From contig CAJQIZ010000024.1 in assembly GCA_905478555.1 (NCBI GenBank), positions 1-64,000 of the forward strand: a DNA stretch of 64,000 nucleotides, given 5' to 3'. The notes below the pieces were generated by a model. It was not told the origin of the DNA, did not search any database, and worked only from the letters and a program-made list of their open reading frames with translations. A program made the position numbers and the translations under genes. Below, one piece after another: positions 1-7,463 of this stretch. Source of the stretch: an uncultured Flavobacteriales bacterium (GTDB lineage Bacteria > Bacteroidota > Bacteroidia > Flavobacteriales > BACL11). The number at the start of each line of letters is the position of its first letter. The first letter of the stretch is position 1.

Positions 1-340
1 TTTGACTTTCAAAATCTCTATTAATTCTATTCTCCCTAACTTTTCCTTTTCTATAAGTTGAATCTAAATTATTAGGTTTTATAATTTTATTTGTTCTAAT
101 TGTTTTGTAATTTTTTTGATCCAAAATCAAACTAATTCCATTAAAACTAATATTCCTTTCCTCTTTCAAAAATTTCACCAACCTATATAGTTTTTGTTGG
201 TAAGATGTGTAATGTGTTGTTTTTGTTAGTTTTGAAGAAATAATATCTTTATCAATTAATAATTTTGAATTTTTATATGATATTTTGTTTGATTCAAACT
301 TAGTCAATAACGGTAGAGTAAGGGATATTTTAGGAAATAT
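1..340 (-). CDS. Partial hypothetical ORF running off the left edge
   Basis: The minus strand stays open from just after the TAG at 341-343 to the window edge, about 113 codons, without an in-frame ATG. A TTG at 305-307 is a possible start. The predicted protein is rich in Lys, Ile and Asn, and has a stretch (YQQKLYRLVKFLKEE, then GISLILDQ) that loosely resembles the helical region of serine-recombinase-like DNA-binding proteins. That resemblance is weak and I do not assign a function. The frame is the same as that of the ORF at 341-583, so the two could be one gene split by a nonsense codon. The 3' end lies outside the window. Confidence 0.35.
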   Translation of the reverse strand, partial: MFPKISLTLPLLTKFESNKISYKNSKLLIDKDIISSKLTKTTHYTSYQQKLYRLVKFLKEERNISFNGISLILDQKNYKTIRTNKIIKPNNLDSTYRKGKVRENRINRDFESQ

Positions 341-583
341 CTATTCAGTTGGTTTGGTTACTTTGTAGTTAGTTTCTTGTAAACCACCAAGTCGATTCCA
401 CTTAACTTTCTTAATATTTTCAACTTCAGAGTGTTTAACACAGTACGTATTAACAGATTCTTTATTTTTCAAGTTAAAGATTTCTTTATAATTCTCTTTT
501 TCATACTTATGATGAGTAAGTTTTGTATCTATTATATTCCCACTAAATAGAAAAAATGATGTGCTAAAAAGGATTTCTAACAT
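341..583 (-). CDS. Hypothetical 80-aa protein with N-terminal hydrophobic segment
   Basis: This short protein has a hydrophobic N-terminus (about residues 3-17) that could be a signal peptide or anchor, followed by a charged, Lys/Asn-rich tail. No family is recognised. The start is supported by a TAGTTTTG promoter element ending 4 nt before ATG, the close-spaced arrangement seen at seven other genes in this window. The reading frame continues open beyond its TAG stop to the window edge, so it may be the 5' piece of a broken longer gene. Confidence 0.5.
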   Translation of the reverse strand: MLEILFSTSFFLFSGNIIDTKLTHHKYEKENYKEIFNLKNKESVNTYCVKHSEVENIKKVKWNRLGGLQETNYKVTKPTE

Positions 584-587
584 ACCA

Positions 588-595
588 CAAAACTA
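588..595 (-). promoter_or_regulatory. TAGTTTTG -7 element, leaderless spacing
   Basis: TAGTTTTG on the minus strand matches the Bacteroidota -7 consensus TAnnTTTG. Only 4 nt separate it from the ATG at 583, so transcription would begin at or next to the start codon. Confidence 0.5.
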
Positions 596-609
596 ACAAA
601 AATAAATCT

Positions 610-828
610 CTATTTTCTCAATCTTCCAATCGATTTTCTAATAAAATTGTAAACAAGTAGTATAAAAAACACGCCAGCACAAGTGAATGAGATGATGTCT
701 AGTATATAATGATCAATGAAAGCCTCAAGAAGGAAAGCATTTAAAAGTACTATAAACAAACATACTGACATGATCTTTCCAATCCCTTTTGGTTCACTCT
801 CATGTCCTAATAATTTCCAGTATTTCAT
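610..828 (-). CDS. Small two-helix membrane protein
   Basis: This 72-aa protein has two hydrophobic helices, at about residues 19-37 and 43-62, with a basic C-terminal tail ending RKSIGRLRK. The layout is that of a small inner-membrane protein. No family is recognised. It lies 14 bp from the end of the lipoprotein gene (stop at 837) on the same strand, so the two may be co-transcribed. No TAnnTTTG element is seen directly in front of it. Confidence 0.6.
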   Translation of the reverse strand: MKYWKLLGHESEPKGIGKIMSVCLFIVLLNAFLLEAFIDHYILDIISFTCAGVFFILLVYNFIRKSIGRLRK

Positions 829-836
829 AAAATATT

Positions 837-1244
837 TTATTTAATGTTTTTTAAAAATTCTGAGTATTCATTAGAACCCATTGTCATACCTGAAATTAAA
901 TTTAGACATTCATTTGTGATTTCAATTGATGACATTTTTTTTTTAAAATTAAATGCTCTCCCATCATATGAGGTTAAACTATTTTCATTAGAATTAAAAC
1001 ATATATTACAGTAAAAGTAATCTATTAATAATTCAGAACAACTTAATCCAAATTTTTCATGATATAATTCGAAATCAGTTTTTGAAAATGTAGTTTTTAA
1101 CTCTCTACGATTTTCATAATTATTTTCTGGATTGATATTATTTTTTGACATATAATTATTATTTGTACAATTGACTAAAACTTTATTAGAACAACCATAA
1201 AACAATAAACTTAAAAAAAAAATTATACTGATGGAATATTTCAT
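837..1244 (-). CDS. Putative lipoprotein, function unknown
   Basis: The N-terminus MKYSISIIFFLSLLFYGCSN is a lipoprotein signal with a lipobox at FYGC. The mature part is 118 residues, Asn-rich, with Cys residues clustered near the middle (SCSELL, YFYCNICFN). I place the start at the ATG 1244-1242. The ORF can extend two codons upstream to a TTG, but that puts extra residues in front of a typical signal sequence. A TATATTTG element lies 19 nt upstream. No functional family is recognised. Confidence 0.65.
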   Translation of the reverse strand: MKYSISIIFFLSLLFYGCSNKVLVNCTNNNYMSKNNINPENNYENRRELKTTFSKTDFELYHEKFGLSCSELLIDYFYCNICFNSNENSLTSYDGRAFNFKKKMSSIEITNECLNLISGMTMGSNEYSEFLKNIK

Positions 1245-1263
1245 TATCAAATTAATTTTAAAT

Positions 1264-1271
1264 CAAATATA
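1264..1271 (-). promoter_or_regulatory. TATATTTG -7 element for the lipoprotein gene
   Basis: TATATTTG on the minus strand matches TAnnTTTG and lies 19 nt before the ATG at 1244. No clear -33 TTG was identified. Confidence 0.45.
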
Positions 1272-1334
1272 TAGACCGTTAATGTTAAGCAGGATTGAAT
1301 CCAATAATTATATTAGTGAACTTACTTACACAAT

Positions 1335-1472
1335 TTATTTCCTGTTTTTTAATTCAGGATCATTTTTCATGTCTTCATCTTGAGATTTATTAGCGTAATT
1401 TATCATATACAAAAGCCCAAATATATAGACTGAAAATATAACAAACCCCACTATAAGCATTCCTGATTTCAT
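1335..1472 (-). CDS. Small single-pass membrane protein
   Basis: Starting at MKSGMLIVGF the protein is 45 aa, with one membrane helix (about residues 4-25) and an acidic/Asn tail (SQDEDMKNDPEL). I chose this start rather than an upstream codon because its ATG overlaps the stop of the preceding gene as ATGA (1469-1472), a usual sign of translational coupling. No family is recognised. Confidence 0.5.
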   Translation of the reverse strand: MKSGMLIVGFVIFSVYIFGLLYMINYANKSQDEDMKNDPELKNRK

Positions 1473-1648
1473 GATTTTCTTCTTTGTCTGATAGCTATAG
1501 CAAATAATAAGATTGTTCCTGGCCAATGTGCAGAATATTGTGCCTCTTCAGGAAATTCAAATATGTGTAAGCCAATCGAATACAACATACAAATAAATGC
1601 TAAGATAATTGGGTAATAAGTTGCAATAAAATTTTTTCTAATATTCAT
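1469..1648 (-). CDS. Small membrane protein, first of a coupled pair
   Basis: Starting at MNIRKNFIATYYP the protein is 59 aa, with two hydrophobic stretches (about residues 8-27 and 42-54) and a basic end (IRQRRKS). The longer ORF upstream would run through the promoter and the palindrome, so it is not used. The stop overlaps the ATG of the next small membrane protein by 4 nt. A TACGTTTG promoter element lies 16 nt upstream. The function is unknown. Confidence 0.5.
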   Translation of the reverse strand: MNIRKNFIATYYPIILAFICMLYSIGLHIFEFPEEAQYSAHWPGTILLFAIAIRQRRKS

Positions 1649-1664
1649 TTTAAATAATTTTAGG

Positions 1665-1672
1665 CAAACGTA
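1665..1672 (-). promoter_or_regulatory. TACGTTTG -7 element overlapping a palindrome
   Basis: TACGTTTG on the minus strand fits TAnnTTTG and lies 16 nt before the ATG at 1648. Its first three bases are the last three of the 28-bp palindrome, so a protein bound to the palindrome would cover the promoter. Confidence 0.5.
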
Positions 1673-1697
1673 TAGATTATTTATAAATAATCTATAC
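1670..1697. repeat. Perfect 28-bp palindrome, candidate operator
   Basis: Each 14-nt half (GTATAGATTATTTA and its exact complement) is perfect, with no spacer. It lies just upstream of, and overlaps, the -7 element of the small membrane protein pair, in the usual place for a repressor site. It is also about 57 nt downstream of the methyltransferase gene on the same strand. A terminator role is less likely because no T-run follows on that strand. Confidence 0.6.
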
Positions 1698-1753
1698 AAA
1701 AGACTTATTAATTTTGTTTTTTAAATATATTTATTTTATTACTAATAATATTA

Positions 1754-2329
1754 TTATTTATTTTTCATGCAAAAAACGTAAGCAGAAGGAATATTTCTCA
1801 TAACAAATTTAGTAGATAGTATAGAGAAATATTTTTTAAAAGTTTCTGTCTTAAATTTTGAATATTGAAAAGTAAGGAATAAAGTATTTTCCTGCATTAC
1901 ATTCTGTGCGCATTTCAATATATCATCTGTTATTTCTTTTGGAATGGAAGAAAAAGGAATCCCAGAAATAATATAATCTACTTTTTTCAACTTCTCCTTT
2001 TTTAAAATAATGGAAGTGTTTGCCACAGAATCTTCATAGATACTTATATTCTTATAATCTTTATATTTCTCTTGCAGGTTTTTAGCAAATTTCCTATTTA
2101 TCTCTATAACAATTAATCTGTGAGTAGGTTTTAGTTGCTTTACAATCTCTGTAGTAAATGGACCTGTACCAGGTCCATACTCTATAATAACTAATTCTTC
2201 TTCACTAAAATCTATGTAAGATAGAATTTTATCGGCCAAAAACTTAGAAGAAGGAAAAATAGAGCCTATAGTTTTCGGTTCTCCTAAAAACTGATACATA
2301 AATTCTATTTTTTCTTTAATCTTTTTCAA
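1754..2329 (-). CDS. SAM-dependent methyltransferase, phospholipid N-methyltransferase-like
   Basis: The 191-aa protein has the class I methyltransferase glycine motif EYGPGTGPF (about residues 50-58), an acidic end of strand 2 (VIEINRKF) and a motif IV-like DYIISGIPFSSIP. The region before motif I, GEPKTIGSIFPSS, is typical of the PmtA-like phospholipid N-methyltransferase group, which shares its fold with rRNA adenine dimethylases. The start used is TTG (2329-2327). No in-frame ATG precedes it, and the next ATG would remove part of the conserved N-terminus. It follows the S41 protease gene by about 10 nt and is the last gene of the mqnC operon. The actual substrate is not known. Confidence 0.75.
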   Translation of the reverse strand: MKKIKEKIEFMYQFLGEPKTIGSIFPSSKFLADKILSYIDFSEEELVIIEYGPGTGPFTTEIVKQLKPTHRLIVIEINRKFAKNLQEKYKDYKNISIYEDSVANTSIILKKEKLKKVDYIISGIPFSSIPKEITDDILKCAQNVMQENTLFLTFQYSKFKTETFKKYFSILSTKFVMRNIPSAYVFCMKNK

Positions 2330-2339
2330 GTATAATGCT

Positions 2340-3860
2340 TTATTTTTTATCTAAAATATCTAATGATTTTAGTAAGTACAAATCAGTTGAATTAATCACT
2401 TTAAAATATTCATTTTTATCCCAATTATTTTTTACTATTTGTGCTTTTATATATAATTTTAAATCATCTTCCTCTATTAAACCCATTGTAAAATCAAAAT
2501 TCTTATCTTTTTTACTCTTTATATAACTAAGAAAATTTATATATATATTCTCTTTATCTAAAGCATCTGCAGATTTACTTTTATCTACTTTATTTCTATA
2601 AGAAAGAGCAAATTCTGAAATCCAATTCTTAGATCTAATCCTATTAAACTTAATATAATTTAATGTAGTATCTCTAATAATGACAGAATCAGGAGTCACT
2701 CCACCTCCACCATATACTGTTCTTCCATTTTTAGTAATATATTTTAAGGAGTCTGGAATATTGTCATTTTTTTCTGTTCTGCTATACATTTCCATGTTAT
2801 ACTCATTTTCACTTTTTCCGTAAGGTTTTTGTATGCTTCTACCAGAAGGAATATAATATCTTTGTGTAGTAAGTCTAACAGCAGAACCATCCTTTAATCT
2901 TATCTCTTCTTGCACTAACCCTTTTCCAAAAGATCGACTTCCTACAATAATTGCTCTATCCAAATCTTGCATACATCCAGAGACAATTTCAGAAGCAGAA
3001 GCAGAACCTTCATTAATTAAAACTACTAACTCTATATCATGTAAACTTCCATCATTATCCGAAAAAATCTCTTCTTTTTTTCTATATTTTCCTTCGGTAT
3101 AAACAATCAATTCTCCTTCTTCCAAAAACTCATTACATATATATATTGCAGAACCTAAATAACCTCCCGGATTTCCCCTTAAGTCCAACACTAATTTAGT
3201 CATTCCTAAGGAAAGTAATTTTTGTGTGCCTTTAAAAAATTCTTGATTTGTAGTTGCTGAAAATCGATTTACCTTAATATATCCTATCTCAGGATTTACC
3301 ATATAACTAGCATCAACACTATAAAGAGGAATATCACCCCTAATAATTGTAAAGTCTAAAAGCTCTCTTTCTCCTCTTCTAAATATTCTAACCCTTACCG
3401 GAGAACCTTTCTCTCCTCTCAACTTAGTTACTACCCTCTCATTTGTTAAAGAAACAGAAGCTATATTTACACTATCTACCTCGACAATCCTATCTCCAGA
3501 TAATATCCCTAACTTTTCTGATGGCCCTCCAGAAATAGGAGATACAACTACTAAACTATCATCAATAATATTAAATTCAACACCAACTCCACTAAAACTA
3601 CCTTGCATATCTTCTTCCATAAAAGATTGCTCCTTTCTAGGAATATAATTAGAATGAGGATCTAACTCTTTCATTATAGAAGATAAAATAACATCTTCAT
3701 AATCATTCACATCAAAACCATCTACATAATTTTCTTCAATAAGTGTAATAATCGAATTGATTTTACCATTATCTGAAACTGGATTTATGATAATAAAACT
3801 GTTGCCTAAGTACAGACCAACAATCAGAATTAAGGAATATATAATAGGTTGATTATTCAT
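2340..3860 (-). CDS. S41 family C-terminal processing peptidase
   Basis: The order is an N-terminal signal or anchor helix, a short helical domain, a PDZ domain (GVGVEFNIIDDSLVVVSPI, about residues 95-175) and the S41 catalytic domain. The catalytic Ser is in EGSASASEIVSG (about residue 287) and the catalytic Lys in SFGKGLVQEE (about residue 313). These enzymes cleave substrates in the periplasm or envelope from their C-termini. At 506 aa it has the usual length for the Bacteroidota group with a C-terminal extension. The start overlaps the end of the dCMP deaminase gene by 8 nt, so it is in the same operon. Confidence 0.93.
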   Translation of the reverse strand: MNNQPIIYSLILIVGLYLGNSFIIINPVSDNGKINSIITLIEENYVDGFDVNDYEDVILSSIMKELDPHSNYIPRKEQSFMEEDMQGSFSGVGVEFNIIDDSLVVVSPISGGPSEKLGILSGDRIVEVDSVNIASVSLTNERVVTKLRGEKGSPVRVRIFRRGERELLDFTIIRGDIPLYSVDASYMVNPEIGYIKVNRFSATTNQEFFKGTQKLLSLGMTKLVLDLRGNPGGYLGSAIYICNEFLEEGELIVYTEGKYRKKEEIFSDNDGSLHDIELVVLINEGSASASEIVSGCMQDLDRAIIVGSRSFGKGLVQEEIRLKDGSAVRLTTQRYYIPSGRSIQKPYGKSENEYNMEMYSRTEKNDNIPDSLKYITKNGRTVYGGGGVTPDSVIIRDTTLNYIKFNRIRSKNWISEFALSYRNKVDKSKSADALDKENIYINFLSYIKSKKDKNFDFTMGLIEEDDLKLYIKAQIVKNNWDKNEYFKVINSTDLYLLKSLDILDKK

Positions 3861-4290
3861 ATAATGTATTTACATCTAATTTACAAACCTCAACGCCTGC
3901 TTCCTGTAGGAATTTCACACCACTTGTATCTTTATATTCATTTATATATACCAAACGACTAATACCTGCTTGATGTACTAATTTACTACAATCCTTACAA
4001 GGAGACATAGTTAAATATAATGTAGATCCACTACAATTATGAGTTGAAGAAGCGGTTTTTAATATAGCATTCGCCTCTGCATGTAACACATACCATTGTG
4101 TTTTCCCTTCTTCATTTTCACAACAATTATCAAATCCTGAAGGAGTACCATTATACCCATCAGAAATAATCATTCTATTTTTAACAATAATTGCACCTAC
4201 TTTCTTTCTATTACAATGAGAAAGTTTCGCCCATTCTAAAGCCATTCTTAGATAAGCTTTGTCGTATCTTTCTTGCTTTTTTTCTGTCAT
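3853..4290 (-). CDS. dCMP deaminase (ComEB-type cytidine/deoxycytidylate deaminase)
   Basis: This zinc-dependent deaminase carries the catalytic HAEANAI motif (Zn-binding His and proton-shuttling Glu) and the PCKDCSK motif with two Zn-binding Cys. The N-terminal AKLSHCNRKKVGAIIVKN region and the 145-aa length fit dCMP deaminase rather than the tRNA adenosine deaminase TadA. It would supply dUMP for thymidylate synthesis. The gene sits 2 nt after ribE and overlaps the protease gene. Confidence 0.9.
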   Translation of the reverse strand: MTEKKQERYDKAYLRMALEWAKLSHCNRKKVGAIIVKNRMIISDGYNGTPSGFDNCCENEEGKTQWYVLHAEANAILKTASSTHNCSGSTLYLTMSPCKDCSKLVHQAGISRLVYINEYKDTSGVKFLQEAGVEVCKLDVNTLYE

Positions 4291-4292
4291 AA

Positions 4293-4880
4293 TTAAAAAT
4301 CCATGAAGGCCATTTTACCAATATATTTACCTACAATATCAAACTCTATATTTACCACTGTATCTATTTTAAAAGTATTAAAATTAGTATGTTCGTAAGT
4401 ATAAGGAATAATTGCAACCGAAAAATCATTATCTCCTGAATTCACCACCGTTAAACTAACTCCATTCACACAAACTGATCCTTTTTCAACCGTAATATTA
4501 TCAGAATTTTTATATTTAAAACTAAAAACCCAAGATCCGTTTTCCTCCACAACTTTAGTGCACTTTGCCTTTTGATCTACATGTCCTTGTACAATATGGC
4601 CATCTAACCTATCTCCTAGCCTCATGCTTCTTTCTAAGTTTATCTGATTACCTACTTCCAAAAGTCCCATATTACTTTTTTCTAAAGTTTCTTTAATAGC
4701 AGTTACGGTATAGATATCATTATCAATTTTTACTACCGTTAAACAAACCCCATTATGAGATACACTTTGGTCAATTTTTAACTCATTAGTAATATCCGAC
4801 TTTAAACTTATATCTAAGTTACTCCCATCCTTTATAATAGAAACAACCTCCCCTTTAGTTTCAATAATCCCTGTAAACAT
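4293..4880 (-). CDS. ribE: Riboflavin synthase, alpha subunit
   Basis: The protein starts with the family hallmark MFTGIIETKGEV and contains two lumazine-binding repeats. The first has NGVCLTVV and the second VCVNGVSLTVV, with GHIVQGHVD between them. It condenses two molecules of 6,7-dimethyl-8-ribityllumazine to riboflavin in the cytoplasm. At 195 aa it has the normal length. It starts 1 nt after the mqnC stop, in the same operon. I saw no FMN riboswitch ahead of the operon. Confidence 0.96.
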   Translation of the reverse strand: MFTGIIETKGEVVSIIKDGSNLDISLKSDITNELKIDQSVSHNGVCLTVVKIDNDIYTVTAIKETLEKSNMGLLEVGNQINLERSMRLGDRLDGHIVQGHVDQKAKCTKVVEENGSWVFSFKYKNSDNITVEKGSVCVNGVSLTVVNSGDNDFSVAIIPYTYEHTNFNTFKIDTVVNIEFDIVGKYIGKMAFMDF

Positions 4881-4881
4881 A

Positions 4882-6006
4882 TTAATAATCTATTTCTTGT
4901 TGCACCATATTTTCTGGTATTTCTCTAAAGTCATATTCCTGCGTTCTTAACTGAGGCTCAAATCCTGCATCTTTAATACATTGTTGAATATCATTTGAGG
5001 TAAATCGGTGTGGAGCTCCTGCTACTGATACAACATTTTCTTCCAACATTATCGATCCCATGTCATTCGCACCTCCATGCAAACACATTTGTGCAATATC
5101 AGCACCCACCGTAAGCCAAGACGCTTGTATGTTAATTATATTAGGAAGCATTATTCTACAAATAGCTAATGTTTTTAAATATTCATCATCCGTAACTGTA
5201 TTATTTATTCCTTTTACTCTTTGTAAAAGTGTACCGTCATCCATATATGGCCATGGAATAAATGCATTGAAGCCTTTTGACTCTTGTGGTTTTTCTGACT
5301 GTACCTCTCGAATCCACACTAAATGTTCAAATCTTTCTTCCAGAGTTTCTACATGTCCGAACATCATAGTAGCAGATGTAGTAATATTTAATTGATGTGC
5401 CTCTCTCATTACATCTAACCAAACTTTACCAGAACATTTTCCAGTACTAATAATTCTTCTAACTCTGTCATTTAGTATTTCTGCTCCCGCACCAGGTAAA
5501 CTATCCATTCCTGACTCTTTCAAAGCCAATAAAGCTTGTCTATAAGTTATCTTATCAATCTTACAAATATGTGCAATTTCAGGTGGTCCTAAGGCGTGTA
5601 GTTTAATCTGTGGATATAAAGTTTTTAATTCTCTAAATAGATTGGTGTAAAATTCAATTCCTAATTTAGGATGATGACCACCTTGTAATAAAATTTGATT
5701 GCCACCAAATTTAATAGTTTCCTCTATTTTTTTCTTATATTGTTCAACAGTAGTAATATAAACCTCAGGATGATTGGGAGGACGAAAAAAATTACAGAAT
5801 TTGCAATTTGCAACACATGCATTAGTAGTATTTACATTTCTATCTATTTGCCAAGTTACAATGTTTCCAGGTACTGATTGTTGTCTTAATTCGTTCGCTA
5901 TCCACATCAATTCGCTAGTAGGAATATTTTCGTATAAAAACTGTCCTTCTTCTGCAGATAAAAAATCTTTATTTAAGGCTCTTTGTATAAGCGCTTGCTT
6001 ATTCAT
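4882..6006 (-). CDS. mqnC: Cyclic dehypoxanthine futalosine synthase (radical SAM)
   Basis: The radical SAM cluster motif is CVANCKFC (CxxxCxxC). It is followed by LLQGGHHP, HALGPPEIAHI, a DSLPGAGAEIL segment, SATMMFGHVET and AFIPWP. This set matches MqnC rather than its relative MqnE. MqnC acts in the futalosine route to menaquinone. I chose the ATG at 6006 (MNKQALIQRA), giving 374 aa. The longer ORF adds a hydrophobic, non-conserved start that would read through the promoter. It is the first gene of a five-gene minus-strand operon. Confidence 0.92.
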   Translation of the reverse strand: MNKQALIQRALNKDFLSAEEGQFLYENIPTSELMWIANELRQQSVPGNIVTWQIDRNVNTTNACVANCKFCNFFRPPNHPEVYITTVEQYKKKIEETIKFGGNQILLQGGHHPKLGIEFYTNLFRELKTLYPQIKLHALGPPEIAHICKIDKITYRQALLALKESGMDSLPGAGAEILNDRVRRIISTGKCSGKVWLDVMREAHQLNITTSATMMFGHVETLEERFEHLVWIREVQSEKPQESKGFNAFIPWPYMDDGTLLQRVKGINNTVTDDEYLKTLAICRIMLPNIINIQASWLTVGADIAQMCLHGGANDMGSIMLEENVVSVAGAPHRFTSNDIQQCIKDAGFEPQLRTQEYDFREIPENMVQQEIDY

Positions 6007-6015
6007 AAAATTATT

Positions 6016-6023
6016 TAATTTTG
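6016..6023 (+). promoter_or_regulatory. TAATTTTG -7 element for the M17 aminopeptidase
   Basis: TAATTTTG matches TAnnTTTG and lies 23 nt before ATG 6047. A TTG at 5995-5997, 18 nt further upstream, can serve as the -33 element. It shares a 40-nt divergent interval with the mqnC promoter. Confidence 0.55.
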
Positions 6024-6030
6024 TAGTCTC

Positions 6031-6038
6031 CAAAAATA
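6031..6038 (-). promoter_or_regulatory. TATTTTTG -7 element for the mqnC operon
   Basis: TATTTTTG on the minus strand lies 24 nt before the mqnC ATG at 6006. The diverging aminopeptidase element at 6016-6023 is only 7 nt away, so the two promoters overlap. Confidence 0.5.
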
Positions 6039-6046
6039 CTAAATAT

Positions 6047-7462
6047 ATGAAAACTAATATCAAAAAAACTAAAGAAATAACATTTAAAGAAAATGTAATT
6101 TTCTTTTACTCTAATAATACCGCAAAAGACCTTTATCTAAACGAAAAAGAAATAGAATACCTAGAAAAAGAAGTAGTAAAAGGAACAGAAATAATTAAAT
6201 TGTATGATTATGAAAGATATTTATTTATAATAAATCCTAAAGTAGAAAAAAATAAGAATCAACAAACTGAAAATCTTAGATTAATTGGTGATAAATTACA
6301 ATCTATGCTAAAAGAGGAAGAATTAGTTGTCATTACTTTACTTCAAAATGAAGCCAAGAAAGGTCTTGATCTTGCAGAAGGTTTATCTCTCTCAAATTAT
6401 ACTTTCACAGAACACAAAACTGATCCGAAAACAAGTAAATTAAAAGAAATTACACTTACAAATGTCTCTGAAAAAGAAGTTAATGAACTTCAGAACATTG
6501 TTGATTCTGTATATTTAACAAGAGATTTAATAAACGAACCTTTTTCTCATTTAACCGCTACTGAGCTAGCAAATAGAGCAAAAATAGCAGGTCAAAATAG
6601 TGGGTTTACCACAGATATTTTCAATAAAAAGAAAATTGAAAGTCTAAAGATGGGAGGTCTGCTAGCAGTAAATAAAGGAAGTATTGACGAACCTACATTT
6701 AGTATAATGGAGTGGAAACCAAAAAATCCTAAAAACAAAAAACCATTAATACTAGTTGGAAAAGGAATAGTGTACGACACAGGAGGATTAAGTTTGAAAC
6801 CAACTGCTAACTCTATGGATTTAATGAAAACAGATATGGGAGGTGCAGGAGTCGTTATAGGAGCAATGAACGCAATTGCATCTAACAAATTAGATGTTCA
6901 TGTTGTCGCTTTAGTACCTGCAACAGACAACCGACCTTCTGGGAATGCTTACGCTCCAGGAGATGTGATTACTATGCATGACGGGACTACTGTGGAGGTT
7001 TTAAACACAGATGCAGAAGGAAGATTAGTATTAGCAGACGCTCTATCTTATGCTAAAAAATACAATCCAGATTTAGTAATTGATCTCGCCACTTTAACAG
7101 GAGCTGCAGCCTATTCTATTGGTCATTACGGAATTGTTTCAATGCATAAAAACTCTGAAAAGGATCATTCCGAATTAAAAGAAAGTGGAGAGAATACACA
7201 TGAAAGATTAGCTGAATTCCCATTTTGGTCAGATTATGATGAACTAATAGAATCAGAAGTTGCAGATATAAAAAACCTTGGAGGGCCTGCTGGAGGAGCT
7301 ATTACTGCTGGTAAATTTCTATCTCATTTTGTAGATTACCCATGGATACATTTAGATATTGCTGGCCCAACTTTTATAAAATCAAAATACGGATATAGAG
7401 GAAAAGGAGCTACTGGAATGGGAGTGAGGTTACTTTATAATTTCGTAAAAAATAGATATTAA
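6047..7462 (+). CDS. Leucyl aminopeptidase, M17 family
   Basis: The C-terminal catalytic domain has GKGIVYDTGGLSLKP (metal-binding Lys and Asp) and the family signature NTDAEGRLVLADAL. The less conserved N-terminal domain covers roughly residues 1-160. The protein is a two-metal hexameric exopeptidase of the cytoplasm that removes N-terminal residues from peptides. The ATG at 6047 gives 471 aa, the usual length. The ORF extends 91 codons upstream, but only through antisense mqnC sequence. It has its own promoter, and pdxA follows 1 nt after its stop. Confidence 0.93.
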   Translation: MKTNIKKTKEITFKENVIFFYSNNTAKDLYLNEKEIEYLEKEVVKGTEIIKLYDYERYLFIINPKVEKNKNQQTENLRLIGDKLQSMLKEEELVVITLLQNEAKKGLDLAEGLSLSNYTFTEHKTDPKTSKLKEITLTNVSEKEVNELQNIVDSVYLTRDLINEPFSHLTATELANRAKIAGQNSGFTTDIFNKKKIESLKMGGLLAVNKGSIDEPTFSIMEWKPKNPKNKKPLILVGKGIVYDTGGLSLKPTANSMDLMKTDMGGAGVVIGAMNAIASNKLDVHVVALVPATDNRPSGNAYAPGDVITMHDGTTVEVLNTDAEGRLVLADALSYAKKYNPDLVIDLATLTGAAAYSIGHYGIVSMHKNSEKDHSELKESGENTHERLAEFPFWSDYDELIESEVADIKNLGGPAGGAITAGKFLSHFVDYPWIHLDIAGPTFIKSKYGYRGKGATGMGVRLLYNFVKNRY

Positions 7463-7463
7463 A

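Noticed and set aside
5060-5395. 111-aa plus-strand ORF inside mqnC
   Set aside because: Fully antisense to a well-supported radical SAM gene.
5774-6046. N-terminal extension of the M17 aminopeptidase
   Set aside because: The extra 91 codons lie on mqnC antisense and its promoter, and the family starts at the later ATG.
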